The position numbers and the translations under genes are program-made. Of a stretch of 64,000 nt of DNA, positions 34,384-47,321 are shown one piece after another. How positions within the stretch are numbered: position 1 is the first letter of the stretch; every line of letters begins with the position of its first letter. The DNA is from Chalciporus piperatus (Eukaryota > Basidiomycota > Agaricomycetes > Boletales > Boletaceae): assembly GCA_038093975.1 (NCBI GenBank), contig JBBPTG010000022.1, positions 62,001-126,000 of the forward strand, given 5' to 3'. The notes under the pieces are model-generated. The model worked only from the letters and a program-made list of their open reading frames with translations, had not been told where the DNA came from and made no database searches.

Positions 34384-36432
34384 ATGAACAACGTCGAGAT
34401 GGACGGGAGCGACTTTGAGGACAACGACTATGTTGAAGAAGAATTCGACGAGTTGGACTCTGGTGCAGGGAAGCGCTCCAAACAAGGTGGATACCTGCTC
34501 AAGAACGTGTTGAAGTTACCCAGAGCGACGACATACTCTACACAAGCTCTCTATGGTGTGTCGTTTACCCCCCCAACTCACGACGTGGCATCGTACCTAA
34601 TTGGCCCCACCAGACCAGATTCACGCAGGCGATATCGACTTGGAACCAGAATACCAACGAGGTATGGTCCACAGCGCTTGCGAACAACGACATATCACGT
34701 TTATGAACTCTTTCATTCAGATGTCGTATGGCCCGAGTCGAAGCAAATTGGTCTCATAGACTCTATCCTTCGAAACTTTTACGTTCCTCCGATCATATTC
34801 GGTATTTATTCTTCCCTTTCGGGAGTTTGACGTCTAACGACCGTCATTTCATCATCGTTTTACAGTCGTACATCAACACGACGATGGCGCGGAAACCAAG
34901 ACTTGCATCGATGGAAAGCAGAGGTTGACTTCCATCCATAGGTAAGCTGATCTTCGCGCGTTGCTGTGTCTACTCGGCGCTTATTCAAGGCGCAGGTTCA
35001 TGGACGGACTGGTTCGTCTTGTTCATATTGTCTCTGTGTGATTGTGTCTCATGTCAGTCGGTTCATATAGATACCTCGTAAGTCAATGCTTCATCGTTCG
35101 CGTTCATGCTTCTCACGCGGACGACCGTCTTCTAGATAGGGATCCGTGAGTTCGTTGAGCCGCGTTTGCGGGCGCTTGACTGACGTGAACACGGTTAGGA
35201 CTGCCGGGACGAAATACTGGTACAAAACCAGCGCAAGCGCGCAAACCGGGAAATCGCCGGGGCAGCTTCTGCCCGACAAATATCGACGGCTATTTGCAAA
35301 TAAGCAAATAGTGTGCATCGAGTACCAAGATCTTCCCGACCCCGATGAACGAGAAATCTTCCAGGTAAGGATCGTCGTCGTCTTCTTCTTGCTTTTTTGT
35401 CAAGAGCCGACATCGTGTTTCGCAGCGCGTGCAACTCGGAATGGCACTCACGCCTGCAGGTGCGTTAAAACCGTCGCTGTTTCACGTTGGCGCTTTACTG
35501 AGCGCCTGTGTGCTCTAGAGAAACTTCAGGTCCTCAACACACCAATGTCGTCGTTCGTGCGCAAGATACAATCAGAATACCTCAACCTCGAGAGTCCTCT
35601 CGGCACCGACGCTCTCGATTGGGATCGTTCACGTGGGGGCGATTTCCGTTGTATTGCTCAAGCACTCTACCTCATCTCCAAATACCCAACGAGTACAACG
35701 ATAGGCGCCATCACTCAACTCGAGAAATGGCTTCACAACCCAACCGTGAAACCCAACGGACGTGGTAAGGGGAAGAAGAAAGCGACGGAAGAAGGTGCCG
35801 ACGAGGACGACCTCTCGAAAGACGACGCTTTTCTTGGTCGGATCCACGACACCTTCCAGACGTTTTCTAACCTCGTCAGCGATATCAACATCCGACCTCT
35901 GTTCTTGAAAACTGAATGGCGCGTCTCGCCGGTGGAGTTCGTGATGATGTGTCTGTTGGTCTCGGTGGAGAAGGACAAGTTGACGTCTCAAGCGCTGGCG
36001 ATGAAGATCGGGGAGATGAGGGTCCGGGTACGAACGGAGCACGTCGATATCCGGATGAACGCTCGTGTGGCCAAGACCATGTTTGACTTTATCAAAGGCA
36101 ACTCAGGTACCTCTTCATCGACCGATCTTCCGGACCCTGTGAAAAGTGCTCTAAAGAGGAAAAGGGAGGAAGATGACACTGTGGGCATGGGTTTGGGTTT
36201 AGGGCCGAGCCGGAAGGAAAAGGAAAGGAAAGAGGATGATAGTGGTTTTTCGCCGCCCGTGCGTTCTCAGCCTGAGCCGCCGCCGCCGTCCTCCTCGAGT
36301 ATTCTTCCGCCTCCAAGACCGGATCGACTCTTGGCGGTCAGAGAGGCGAAGAAGGCGATTGCGCCGCCAAGAGTGACACCGCCAAAGCTTCCGCTTGTCG
36401 CACCTCAGGCCCAGGCTGCTGTGTTGCGGTAA
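34384..36432 (+). CDS. DUF262 (GmrSD N-terminal/ParB-like fold) protein
   Basis: Spliced gene starting MNNVEMDGSDFEDNDYVEEE. After an acidic N-terminus the DUF262 core is plain: IDLEPEYQRDVVWPESKQ, LIDSILRNFYVPPIIF and CIDGKQRLTSI, then FMDGL. Several very short exons lie between about 34.99 and 35.20 kb. The last long exon runs from about 35.41 kb (RVQLGMALTPAEKLQ) through a helical region and a Pro/Lys-rich disordered tail to TAA. In bacteria DUF262 is the NTP-using domain of GmrSD-like modification-dependent restriction enzymes and phage-defence proteins, with a DGQQR motif; here it is DGKQR. No HNH nuclease domain follows, and the C-terminus is eukaryote-specific. Function in fungi is not established to my knowledge; a nuclear nucleic-acid-linked role is inference. 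Confidence 0.82.
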
Positions 36433-38768
36433 AATGAAGGGGTTGTCTCAATTGTCCCTGCAACCACCCATGTCTCATCCCATCCATTCGCGTTTTCTTG
36501 TTTCATATGCCCCTTTCTCTCTCTCTCTCCGCCGATATCTGTACAGTTAGCTTGTTTTCACGGTTCATCAAGAGATTAGTGTTTGATTGAGCCATGCAGA
36601 TAGTAGTTCCCATGTATAATCACGCTGTACTTTTTTTTTTTCCCCGAATGACCCACTTTTAGAAGGCTCCACCTGGCACCTGGTGGTCTGACGATTCTCC
36701 GAGTCCGATGCCGAGGGGGTATAGAGATAAGGCAGAACGATACGGGCGTTGTCTATTTACTAGCAGCTACGCCGGCGTCTCCGTCACGGTTGCGGCTTCT
36801 CGCACTGGCAGTTCTCCGCTTTTTGCGGGCGTCCGAGGATTGAGACCGACCTCCCGGGTTAAGTACTGATGGCATGTAGATAGATTTAGAATAGAATATG
36901 TACCCGGTACGTTCGTGACGCATGACGCATGACGCCTGTCATTGATACACATGGACGGGCTGCCAATGTGATCATGTCATCATGAGGCCCCTCGTGGTCC
37001 TCCGATTACATAATTCACTCCGACAGAATCTAAAATTTAAATCATTTTCGATTGATCCGCGTCATCCATGACGGTGGGGTTGCCGTAACTGCTTGAACAC
37101 CATCACAAGAGCGGCTGTAAGATAAGATGGCTCATGCAGTTTCAACCAAGGTCACACTGTGACGCCCGCCAAACCTTGCAAAGCCATCTAGTCGCTAAAA
37201 CTTGCCTCACATTACTCATTGTCGAGAAAATGAAAACTGTAGAAGTGATTATTTAAATAGTCGCACACACAACTCATCCGTCGCCATTTTTTTTTACAAA
37301 ATGCTGTTGTCAGCTTGGAGTAAGCTTTGTCACGCCGTTGGTTGAAACTGCATGAGCCCTAACTTATCTTAAGTGTAACGAACGTCGCAGTTGAGCCGAT
37401 CGGTTCTTGCGTTGCTGATGGGCCCGGCAAGTACCGTTGGCCAGCTTCGATTTTGGTCGACTCCTCGGGACAACAAGGATGCGACAATCATAACGCTGAT
37501 GCAACGAACACGATGGAGACGCGATGAACAAGACGGGGGCGCGACGGGGACCCGACGAAGATGAACGCGATCTATGGCATAACGACGGCGACGACGATGC
37601 CTATGCCACTGATGCGGCTTGTCCTGTGTACACCCTTAGCAATATTAATGGAATAGTGAACGAATGCGGCGGCCCAGGACAGTGGACCTGAACCTGCCAA
37701 CGGTAGGCAAGTTCAAATTCACGGTGGCCTTCTCGGGAGGTTGAGCTGGCAGTGACGCGCGGATTGAAGGGATTTTCGGATGTGGGGGGTGGTACTCGGG
37801 GGAGATGAACCGAGGAATGTATGTAGGTGCTGACGATTTCGACATGGACACAACTTGTGTACGTTCCTGATGGATTGGACAGGCCAAAACTGATAGCGCT
37901 GAGCGCTGATCGGTAACCGGTTACAGTAAGTAACCAGAGATGCCAGTGTGCCTCATGTCTTCCCCCGTGTCGTGTGCGCATGTGCACCTGTCAAACCACA
38001 AAATTTCCATACTGTACTTACACCCGCTTTTACAGCTCAATAGCGCCCTCGGTCCGTTCGTCGAAAGGGGACAGTGGCACCCCTCCGCTGGCCACTCGGT
38101 GCACAGGTGTGTTTTCGTGGTCATTGACCGATGTTTCTTGGATTCAGGTTCGTCAATCGACCGCGATGTCGCTTATCTCATATCGTTCATTCCTATCCTC
38201 GGTGTACCTGTCTCAAGGGACAAGAGGGCCCGGGACGCTTGAGATAGGAAAATCATTGGGTAGCTCGTAAGATGAACTTTCCCCACACATGCCAACTGCT
38301 ATTAATAGGCCATCCCGCATGCAGTTACCTGCAACATATGGTACACTAATGATACACGAGTAGCTCTGACCCGCCAAGTAACTTGAAGCAAGTCACTCGA
38401 GTTCGTCTGCCACTCGAAATGTCAATTTTCATTTTCCCATGAGGCGGGTATCAACTTCAGGGCGTCTTGCGGGTCTGTTCCTTTTTTTTTTTTGCCGATG
38501 CCGCTGGGTCTCCTTGCCATTCATGGCGGATACGCCATATCCACTCCATCTCGAGATGGTCATGTTGCTCCTAAAATACGACTTGCTAAGACGATGACCC
38601 GCGTGCTCACCTTCTCTTATCAATTAGATCCACCCTGTGAATCGGACTCGGAAGCACAACAGGGGAGGTTCAAAGGCGTGAATAGCTTTCCGTACCGACT
38701 TCTCATCCCCTTTCCCCCCTTTCCCCACTTGACCTTTGAAGTGCCGGGAGCAGAGTAACTAGTAACTC
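36433..38768. other. Long intergenic region containing a MITE
   Basis: About 2.3 kb without a supported gene. It holds the DUF262 3' flank with a CT microsatellite (about 36.51 kb) and poly-T runs (36.63 and 38.48 kb), the MITE at 37.12-37.37 kb, and A/T-rich sequence upstream of the OPT gene. Short frames on both strands show no family features. Confidence 0.45.
37120..37369. mobile_element. MITE with long terminal inverted repeats and TA target duplication
   Basis: The left end AGATAAGATGGCTCATGCAG continues GTTTCAACCAA and is mirrored by the right end TTGGTTGAAACTGCATGAGC continuing CCTAACTTATCT. The inverted repeats are about 45-50 nt with a few mismatches, and extend to GTGACG on the left versus CGTCAC-like sequence on the right. 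TA flanks both sides (37118-37119 and 37370-37371), fitting a Tc1/mariner-type target duplication. The 250-nt body has no coding capacity. No second copy is seen in this window. Confidence 0.75.
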
Positions 38769-41700
38769 ATGGCCAACGATCTAGACGTTAATCGGCACAG
38801 TCCGATAGAGTACGAGAAGGGCGAGAAGGGCGGTGAGTTGTTTGCTTCCTCGAGAAGCAGTCCGAGAGTTGGGAAGCTCACAAGTGGCCTAATCTCTGTA
38901 GACGTCTACGTCGCGGCTGTCACAGGCTTCGATGACCCAAATATTGACCGCGATGCTGCCATGGCAGGATCGCTAGGTGTGTGTGCTCGATCTTCACGAT
39001 GCTCGAGGGACTCACTGTTTACAGAGGAGGACTCGCCATACCCTGAGGTGCGATCCGCCGTGGCTAACACCGATGACCCCGATATTCCGGTATCCACTAT
39101 TCGCTCTTGGGTCATGGGTACGTTATACTTCATCAACCATTTACGTTGAACCGGGGGACACCGAATGCTCACGTCATTGTGTCAAGGTATTATTTGGGCC
39201 ATCTTGATCGCCGGGTTGAACCAGTTCTTCTTCTTCCGTTATCCCTCCGTTACGATCACGAGTATCGTTGCTCAGTTGCTCTCCTTCCCTTTCGGTCGTG
39301 GATGGGCGTTGGTGCGTATCTTTTTAATTCTATCTCTGTTTTTTTTTCTTCTGGCCGCTGAGACGTGATGGTTCGCCATGGAAATACTAGGTGGTCCCTA
39401 AATGGCGCATTTTCGGTGTATCTCTCAATCCGGGTCCGTTTTCGATCAAGGAGCATGTCCTCGTGACGATCATGGCTTCCGTCGGTGGATACTGTACGTG
39501 TGTTCGAGTTAACGCTCAGCCTGGAATTTCCTGACAGAGTCTATGAACAGCGGCGTATGCAGTCAGTTGAATTGGTCGACATCTTTAGGTTGTATCTCAC
39601 CCACGTTTTTTTTTCCTCCCCAGACCGACATTGTTGCGGTTCAGCGTGTCTACTACAACCAAGTTTACAACTTCAGCTGTAAGTTTCGTGATTCACTCGA
39701 GGACTTTAACTTATATTTGCATTCTCGATTTCATGGCATCTTATCTCACGTTCGTTCGTGTCGATCCACCTGACGGTAATCTCGGACCGCTCGTCCCACG
39801 CCTCCGTCGACTTCATTGCCATGTTTTTGTTTCGCCCTTGGCCTTGGACCCACGTCAGACCAATGGATGCTTGTAATGTCAACGCAGTTGATTGGTTTCT
39901 CCATCGGTGGTATTCTCAGACGATTCCTCGTCCAACCTCCTTCGATGAGTACGTATTTCGCGGACAATCTTCGCTGATGACATATTGATATACGTTTTCA
40001 GTCTGGCCCACTAACCTCGTGACGTGTGCGCTATTCAACACGCTCCATGCACAGACTTACGCTGGTATGGGTACGCGAGGCGGTATCTCGCGTGAACGCT
40101 TCTTCTTGTACGCCTGGTTGGCAAGCGTTTGCTGGTACTTTGTTCCTGGATATCTCTTCCAGGCCTTGTCGTACTTCTCCTGGGTATGCTGGATCGCGCC
40201 GAACAACATCCCTGTGAACCAGATGTTTGGATATCTGAACGGTTTGGGAATGAGTATGATTACGTTTGATTGGTCGCAAATAACTTATATTGGTGAGTGC
40301 GTCGTGATTCAGGGGTGTGAATCGATTGCTGACTGAGTGGTGCAGGGAGTCCGCTTGCAACACCTTGGTGGGCAGAGGCTAATGTCGCTGTTGGATTCGT
40401 GTTCTTCTTCTGTGAGCGTTCTTTCTTTACCCTTACCCGGTGGTGGGGACAATTGCTGATACACCCACACAGGGTTCCTCGCTCCTGTTTTGTACTACAC
40501 CAACACTTGGTACAGCGAGTACATGCCGTGCGTTCTCCGTCGTCTGGACTTGCTTTTGAATGATACTGAAGAGGGGCTGTTTGATAGGATATCCACGCGT
40601 GGTTCTTACGACAACACTGGGTCCTCGTACAATATCAGTCGAATCATCAACGCAGATGCATCCCTCAATCTCACTGCATACAAGGAATACAGTCCTCTTT
40701 TCCTCTCGTGCGTACCGGGTTTTCTTCCTTGTCGTGGTCTTTGTTGGGTGCTCATGTGTGTGTCGATCAATAGGACGACGTTCGCACTGTCTTATGCACT
40801 CTCGTTCGCTTCGATCACTGCAACCCTCATGCATGCCTTCCTCTTCTTCCGGAAACAGATTTGGACTCAGAGCAGACTTTCGATGCACGAACAGCCTGAT
40901 ATCCATGCTCGGTTGATGTCCAAGTATAGACAAGTCCCCGAATGGTGGTACGCGCTCATCTTTGGTGCGTCCCCTGTCCTGCTTCATCGAAAGTGATGTC
41001 ATCGAGTCTGAACTCACCTTTTCGATGTGTGACAGTGTCGATGTTCGTGTTCGGGGTGGTCTTGATTGAGGTTAAGCATACCGACTTCCCGGTTTGGGCG
41101 TTCTGTCTTGCTTTGGCGATCGGTACGTGTGTCGATAACGTGCATGGATTGGCTATTGATGATTTCCTCTTCGAATTAATAGCGTTCTTCTACGTCATCC
41201 CCATTGGAATGATTCAAGCCATTACCAACCAACAGGTTGGTCTCAAGTGAGTCTTTAGAGTTCCGTCGCTCCTTCTCCCCTGGTCTCAAGGATTGGATAG
41301 CGTCATCACGGAGTTGGTTGTCGGATATGCCCTTCCTGGTCGTCCCATTGCTATGATGATGTTCAAGACTTGGGGATACATCACGATGTATCAAGGTATA
41401 CACTTGCAGGTGCCGTCGGAGGAGCCCTGTGTCTGACCTCGAGTTTGATTTCAGCTCTTACGTTTGCATCTGATTTCAAGCTCGGTCACTACATGAAGAT
41501 TCCTCCTCGTACGATGTTCTGGGGTGGGTTCATCGCTGAATATATCAACCTGGATGCGATTTCTAAATAAACGTTTCCATCGCAGCCCAAGTTCTTGCCA
41601 CCGTCATCGCTGGCACGACCCAACTTGGTGTACAAGCGTGGATGTTCACCAACATCCCTGACATGTGCAGTCGGCATCAGAAGAACGGGTTCATTTGCCC

Positions 41701-42486
41701 GAGCACGGAGGTGTTCGGTACTGCGAGCTTTATCTGGGGTGTCATTGGCCCGATGAGACAGTTCTCGGCTGGACAGGTCTACAGCGGTACGTCATCGACG
41801 AGATTGGGTGATGGAGGACGATGTGCTGACCTGGATGGTTATAGTTCTCGTTTGGTTCTTCCTCATTGGCGCCGTCTGCCCTGTGATTGCGTGGTTGATC
41901 TCGCTCAAGTGGCCCAACAGCTTCATTCGTTATGTCAAGTGCGTCTTTCTAGTTGTTGTTGGTTTGTCGAGGACGCGTGCTCAAGCAGGAGATGGGTTAC
42001 AGCTTCCCTGTCATCTTCAGTGGTGTTGGGTACATCCCGCCCGCTAGTGCGCTCAACTACGTCCCATGGGCGATCGTTGGGTTTATCTTCCAATTCTGGA
42101 TCCGAAGGAGACACTTTTCGTGGTGGACCAAGTACAACTGTACGTGTTTTCTCGCTCTTGACGGGACGTCACGGTGTCCGCTGCTAACACACCTCGTTCT
42201 TCTTCATAGACGTCTTGTCTGCTGCGTTGGACTCTGGTGTAGCCGTATCTATCATTCTCATCTTCTTTATCCTTCAATACCCCAAGAACGGTACGATCGG
42301 GTTGACCAACGTTCAGGTGTGGTGGGGGAACACCGTGTTTTTGAATACGGCAGATGGACTAGGGCTGCCATACAAGGCTTTGCCCGACAGTGGTACATTT
42401 GGGTGCGTATACCAACGTTTCCGTTCGTTCGTTCGTTCGTTGAAGCATTTGCTGACGATACTATGTGTAGGCCGACGACGTGGTGA
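38769..42486 (+). CDS. Oligopeptide transporter (OPT family)
   Basis: Gene with many short introns, start [20 protein letters not shown], end TFGPTTW. Conserved OPT segments include [16 protein letters not shown], the NPG region [111 protein letters not shown] and [20 protein letters not shown] sequence. The protein has about 14-16 membrane helices and imports small peptides or glutathione-type substrates with protons at the plasma membrane. The C-terminal join uses GG/GTGCGT to give the usual short FGP end. All blocks stay in frame across introns, so it appears functional. Confidence 0.93.
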
Positions 42487-42803
42487 GCTCGGGGGTTGTG
42501 AAAGGGGTGGAAGATTGATTATCTACTAGTTGTTTCCCTGCTTTGTGTAATGTAGTTTTATGTGGATATGAGTCTACGATGACGAAACGAGGATCTTTCT
42601 TGGTTTACTCTCTTAATGCGTTTTCTAAGAAATGGAACTCCCAATGAATGACGGTGAGAGAGTACTTGAGGCGGACCGACACATTCCGGCGAGATAACCG
42701 TGACAGCTTCCCACCCAGTGGCACCCACAGGGCCCTTGAGTCTTGACGCCGATAGAGACAACGACCACAGATCTCGACAGCGCACTCGACGTCGAGGACA
42801 ACG

Positions 42804-45800
42804 ATGGCGACACTTCCGACGCTGTTGACGCTCCCGTCAGAGCTGATGGAAACCATCCTGATTTGCTCCCGTTCTCCCCGCACCGTTGCTGCCACTGCCC
42901 AGACATGCCGAACGTTGCGTACGCTCGTGTATGCTTCGCCTGACTCTCATCTATGGCGTGAGCTTTTCCTTACTACGTGGGACGATCCTCGTCCTGCCCA
43001 CGAACACCGTGCGCTCGTCGACCCGCGCGTCGATCTCACTGTCTGGGACTGGGGTATCGAGTATCGTCGCAGAGTCACAGCCGAGAAACAACTCAAGGCA
43101 TGGCGTCAAGGAATTTGTCTCTCAGTCGACGACGACGAAGAGACGAGTGAGGAATGGGACGCGGCGACGTTACCAGCGTTGCAGGCCATCCTCGATACCC
43201 TGCTCACTCTCCGTCCTTTACCATCTTCACCCCCGATCGCGTTGACGGTCCTTACGCCCACGATTTCACCTTATCCGACTGGGAATGTTGGATCGGGCGT
43301 CGAGAGACGCGAGCGTATGACGAGCGCGCCTCCACTTCCCCCATTACTTATCCTCCTCGCGATTGGGTCCTCGACGTTCCAGCGATCACGTAGCGCGGCA
43401 CGCATGGGCAGGATGGTCTATGGTCCCTACACGTCGCGCACGATCGATGGGACGGAGGTGATCCCGACCCCGAGTCTGCCACCTCAGTTGGTGAGGACGT
43501 TGATGGCTTCACATAGGGTTGAGGTGAAGGGCGTTCCGGCGCATGTACCGTTTTTGTGTGGGGCAGAGTATTGGAGTGGGGATGTGGTTGGGGATTTGTT
43601 TCATCGAATCATTTGTATCACGGGGTTCGTGGCCATTCCACCGCCGCTTCCTCCCGCCGCTCCTGCTCCTGTCCCCGTGGCTGCTACAAACCCCACTCCC
43701 ACTCCCACTCCCAATCCATCGATATCTGCTTCTGCATCCGAGGACACAGAAGCGTCAAATGCAGGCAAAGATCTAGAAACAGAAGCAAAGGCGGAGGAAG
43801 CGCACCAGACCGAGCCTGCGAAACCCCAATCGCCTCCAAAACCTCGCATCACGAAACCGTTCCCCACTCCATCCCAACAACATGACGACGCCCGCATTCT
43901 TGCAAGGAGGAGGGTGTACGACATGCGATACCTCCGTGGTGACCGCCTTTGGGGTCCCTTTCAGGCTGTCACGAGAGAATCTCTCAGCTCGCTCCCTGGC
44001 ACAGGCGTCTCGAGTGCGAGAAGGAGTAAAGACAAGGGTACGGGTACGAGTGGTGCTACTCCGACAGCTCGTCGGACTCATGGACTCGGCACGCTTGCAT
44101 GGGCTATGGGAGTGGATGTAGAGGTCGGAGAGCATGATTCGTCCTCTGATGACGACGACGATGACGACGATGAGGATTGGCTAGATGAAACGGCAGAGGA
44201 TGCCGGTACTAGTGCGACCATGGAGGATCCGATGAACGTGGATGCAGAGCCCGAGGTGGAAGATGAACCAGTGCATCCACTCATTTCTTTCATTCTAGCT
44301 ACCAGGAACGCCAACGAATCCGATACCAATGCTACCTCGACGAACTCCTCGTCTTCACGTCGTAGGACTCGTCGTTCCAACCCACGTCTCCCACCGAATG
44401 CTGTAGTCTCTCCACGCGAGATCAAGGCTCACCATCTTAAACCCGATTACACGTACCTAGCGAGCGTGAGGATCGCCGTGGAGGCGAATCTGAGGGAGTT
44501 GTCTGGAAGCGACATCGACAATATCGTTGGGCAGAGCGCGTCTGAAGCCAGACCTGGAGGTGTAGGCATGTTCTGGGAGGACGAGGACGAGATATTGAGA
44601 GCGCGAGCTGTTGGTGCAGCTGTGCCTTCCGAGCCAGGTAAATCCGATACCGTCGATCTTGAATTGGTGGTGGTGGGGGGGGGATCTGACCTGTCTTCTT
44701 CTCGTACAGGGTCGTCGTCAAACGTTGATGTCGCGAGCGAAACGTTTGGTCCGAGGCCACCGAGCCCGACTACGCCCACCTTGTCCTCTTCTGGACCTCG
44801 TTCGTTCGAGCTCGCGGACATACTCTCCCATTTCCAAGGGCTCGACGTGGCTAGGATTGGAAGTGCATGTGGGTACTGGAGTGGATGGATTGAGCGCAAG
44901 GCATCCACATCGACTCCCGCGCCGGGGAGTGTGAATACGGAAGTGGAGGCTTCGTCATCGTCTGCAGCGCGCGAGGGTGGTATTGGGACGAGGAAGCCGA
45001 GGATCGTATCTCAACGAACTGATCTCGAGGGCAAGCCTGATGTGAGAGATGAGTATCGTGATAAGCGTGAAGGCGGGGGTAAGAGTGAGGGGACAGGGAA
45101 GGGGAAAGGAAAGGCGGCGGAGAGTGGCGGCGCGGAAGGTAGTGAGCCTGTGCTGGGAGATTGGGAGGTTGGACCCGAGGGAGAGGCGTGTGAGGGGTGG
45201 GATTGGGCGGCGGTTGCAGGGATTTGGAGGTGAGTGATGTATTCGCGTGAGGGTGCGATGATTACCAATGCGCACATGTGATCGCGAATGATTGTGATGA
45301 ACTGACGATATTTGCTTTGGTTTTTAGGCGCTGCGTGTGCTGGATGGACTACAGAGAACTGTTGTGTAAGTGATCCTCCGTTTCTGTCTCCTTGTCGCAT
45401 CGCTCGACGCTCGTGGCGTTCGATTCCATCGAGCACGATCGTTTGATGGGAATAGCTATGCATTCCGCTTCATGGACACGTTGGGCACGCATTTCAACAA
45501 TATACTGATGTGCTTCATCTCTCTCGTTTGCCCAACAGTCTTCAACGTATGCACTATCTCTCTCTTGTTGGCTCCTCCCCTGTTGACGATATTCCCCATA
45601 GCTCGACTCTTCCAAGTTCCTCTCGCTGGACACACAAGAGGCCTGTCGTATCATCCCCATGGAACTTCATATCACAGGCTACACCCGTTCGGGACTCTTC
45701 CCGATCTACGACACCGAGCCCGAGTTCGCGTCCAGTCCTTCCAAATCCTCGACGCCTGCTCCTACTGATGCAGACGCCGAGACAACCGGCGCAAGCCCCA

Positions 45801-46308
45801 AGCGACACAAGACATCTCAAGCCCCGCGTACGCGTTACTTCCGACCCCCGCCTGTGATCCACTTCGTAGGGAGTTCTGTCGGATCAGATCGTGGACTGGA
45901 CGATGGGAGGACCGTCAGGGGGAGCGTACAATTGATTGGAGGTGGCGAGGTGAGGTGGCAGATGGTGAGTTCCTTTTTTTTTTCCCGTTCGAATCCCAAG
46001 TTTTCGCCCTGACTCTTTTTGGCGATTGAACGACGAAACGACGACTTGATCCAACTCGCGCTGACCGTTTAGGATACCTATGTACAGGAATCGAGTTCGC
46101 CTGGGTCGTCTACGCCTGAGTGGTCGAGCGAGGCGGTACAGGTTGGAGGGATCGGGAGTGCGGTTGGGTTACTTGGGATGTGGACTGGGGCAGGTCATGA
46201 ACGGGCGGACCCGTTGGGTGAGTGGTTCCTCAGGCTCTATGCTGATCGTCCGAGCATGGGTGTTGATCTGTCGTCGTAGGTCCGTTCTGGGCGTGGAGAG
46301 TTGCTTGA
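42804..46308 (+). CDS. Large F-box protein
   Basis: The first exon starts MATLPTLLTLPSELMETIL, an F-box at the very N-terminus (LPSELMETILICSRSPRTVAA, cut here for length), and runs to about 45231. It includes GYWSGWIERKAS, an acidic run (SSSDDDDDDDDEDW, near 44.14 kb) and a Ser/Pro-rich linker. Further exons near 45.33 kb (RCVCWMDYRELL), 45.6-45.96 kb (MELHITGYTRSGLFPIYDTE) and 46.08-46.30 kb (GIGSAVGLLGMWTGAGHERA, then GPFWAWRVA) complete a beta-rich C-terminus. WSGxWxxxxS and GxWTGxxHExxDPLGPFWxW patterns recall the substrate-binding domain of large basidiomycete F-box proteins. A role in SCF ubiquitin ligase is inferred. It lies 0.3 kb downstream of OPT on the same strand. Confidence 0.85.
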
Positions 46309-46804
46309 TCTATTGGTGCCTGGTGGAGGGAGGTGGCCCGAGAAATTAAACAGGTCTGGATAAGAGTGGCGGAGGGAGTTGATGGATGGTCACTGTACGG
46401 TGTGCATTGGGAATTCTGGTCACCGTTGTATTTGTATTAGGGATTCTGTTTCCTTCGGGGCTCGATCAAGTGTTCTTCATTCCTGTCTGGAATACTACGT
46501 CAACCAATATGATCCCCCTGTCGATGTTCCCACTTCCTCTCTCATCAAATGGGCCACCCGCTGGATAGATATGCATGGTTGGGAAGAACACGACGTGTCG
46601 GCGTCATCGACGACCACCGCATTCGATACAGGCATAGATGGGCGGAACACGTCCCTTGATCAGGTTCGCTGTGTCGTCCGAGTCCGATGTGGGTATGGCA
46701 GTATACCCCAGCATTGTCACATTTCAATGGATTCAGAGCCGCAAATTGCAAGTCAAAAAAAGCCATTTACAAAAGCTGGTCTGTGGTGTCCGCCTGAAGG
46801 CCCG

Positions 46805-47160
46805 TCATTCAAGTTGGGTCCCTTTCGCAGGCCAAAAGCCTTCCCCATGAACCGCGCAACGGACTGCTCGTGTGTGCAAGTGCCAACCATCGTGCATCAT
46901 CTCTCTTTCGATGGTTGCGATTTCTTCCCAAGTACGTGGCTTTGATTTCACGTGTGCATTAATTTCGGGCCAAGTATCCAAGTTACTGCCAGTGACAGCA
47001 CTCGGGAACAGCGCCCCAAGTTTGTGTTTATCAACTGCTCCGGTAACCCTGATCTTCAGCAGTTCCACGGCAAAGCTATTCGGGCGGCGAACTCTCTTCC
47101 ATTTGGCGTTCCAAATCCTTGACCTTGATTTCTACCCCTGTGGACCCAATTGGAAAGTTG
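46805..47160 (-). other. Unrecognised protein-like segment next to the cyclophilin gene
   Basis: The minus strand holds an open stretch of about 90 codons (LGALFPSAVTGSNLDTWPEI, then TWEEIATIEREMMHDGWH) with protein-like composition. Upstream, the segment around 47.09-47.16 kb (GTAGAAATCAAGGTCAAGGA) recurs at both ends of the inverted arms (about 20.76 and 55.41 kb), and it may mark a breakpoint of the segmental duplication. No domain was recognised. Confidence 0.35.
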
Positions 47161-47321
47161 TGATGGTATTGAGATTCAACATGGTGTATAATTAAGGGTG
47201 ACCGAACACCGAGCATTCATTATTTCGACATCAGCATGTACACTAGATATGCAGGATGAAGATGAAGAGTTTCTATTTATCTTTGGCATCCGGATGGCAT
47301 ATAATATGTGCCACTCTCCGT

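Noticed and set aside
43601..44425. Antisense Ala/Gly/Ser-rich frames inside the large F-box gene
   Set aside because: Low-complexity shadows of the Pro/Asp-rich coding strand.
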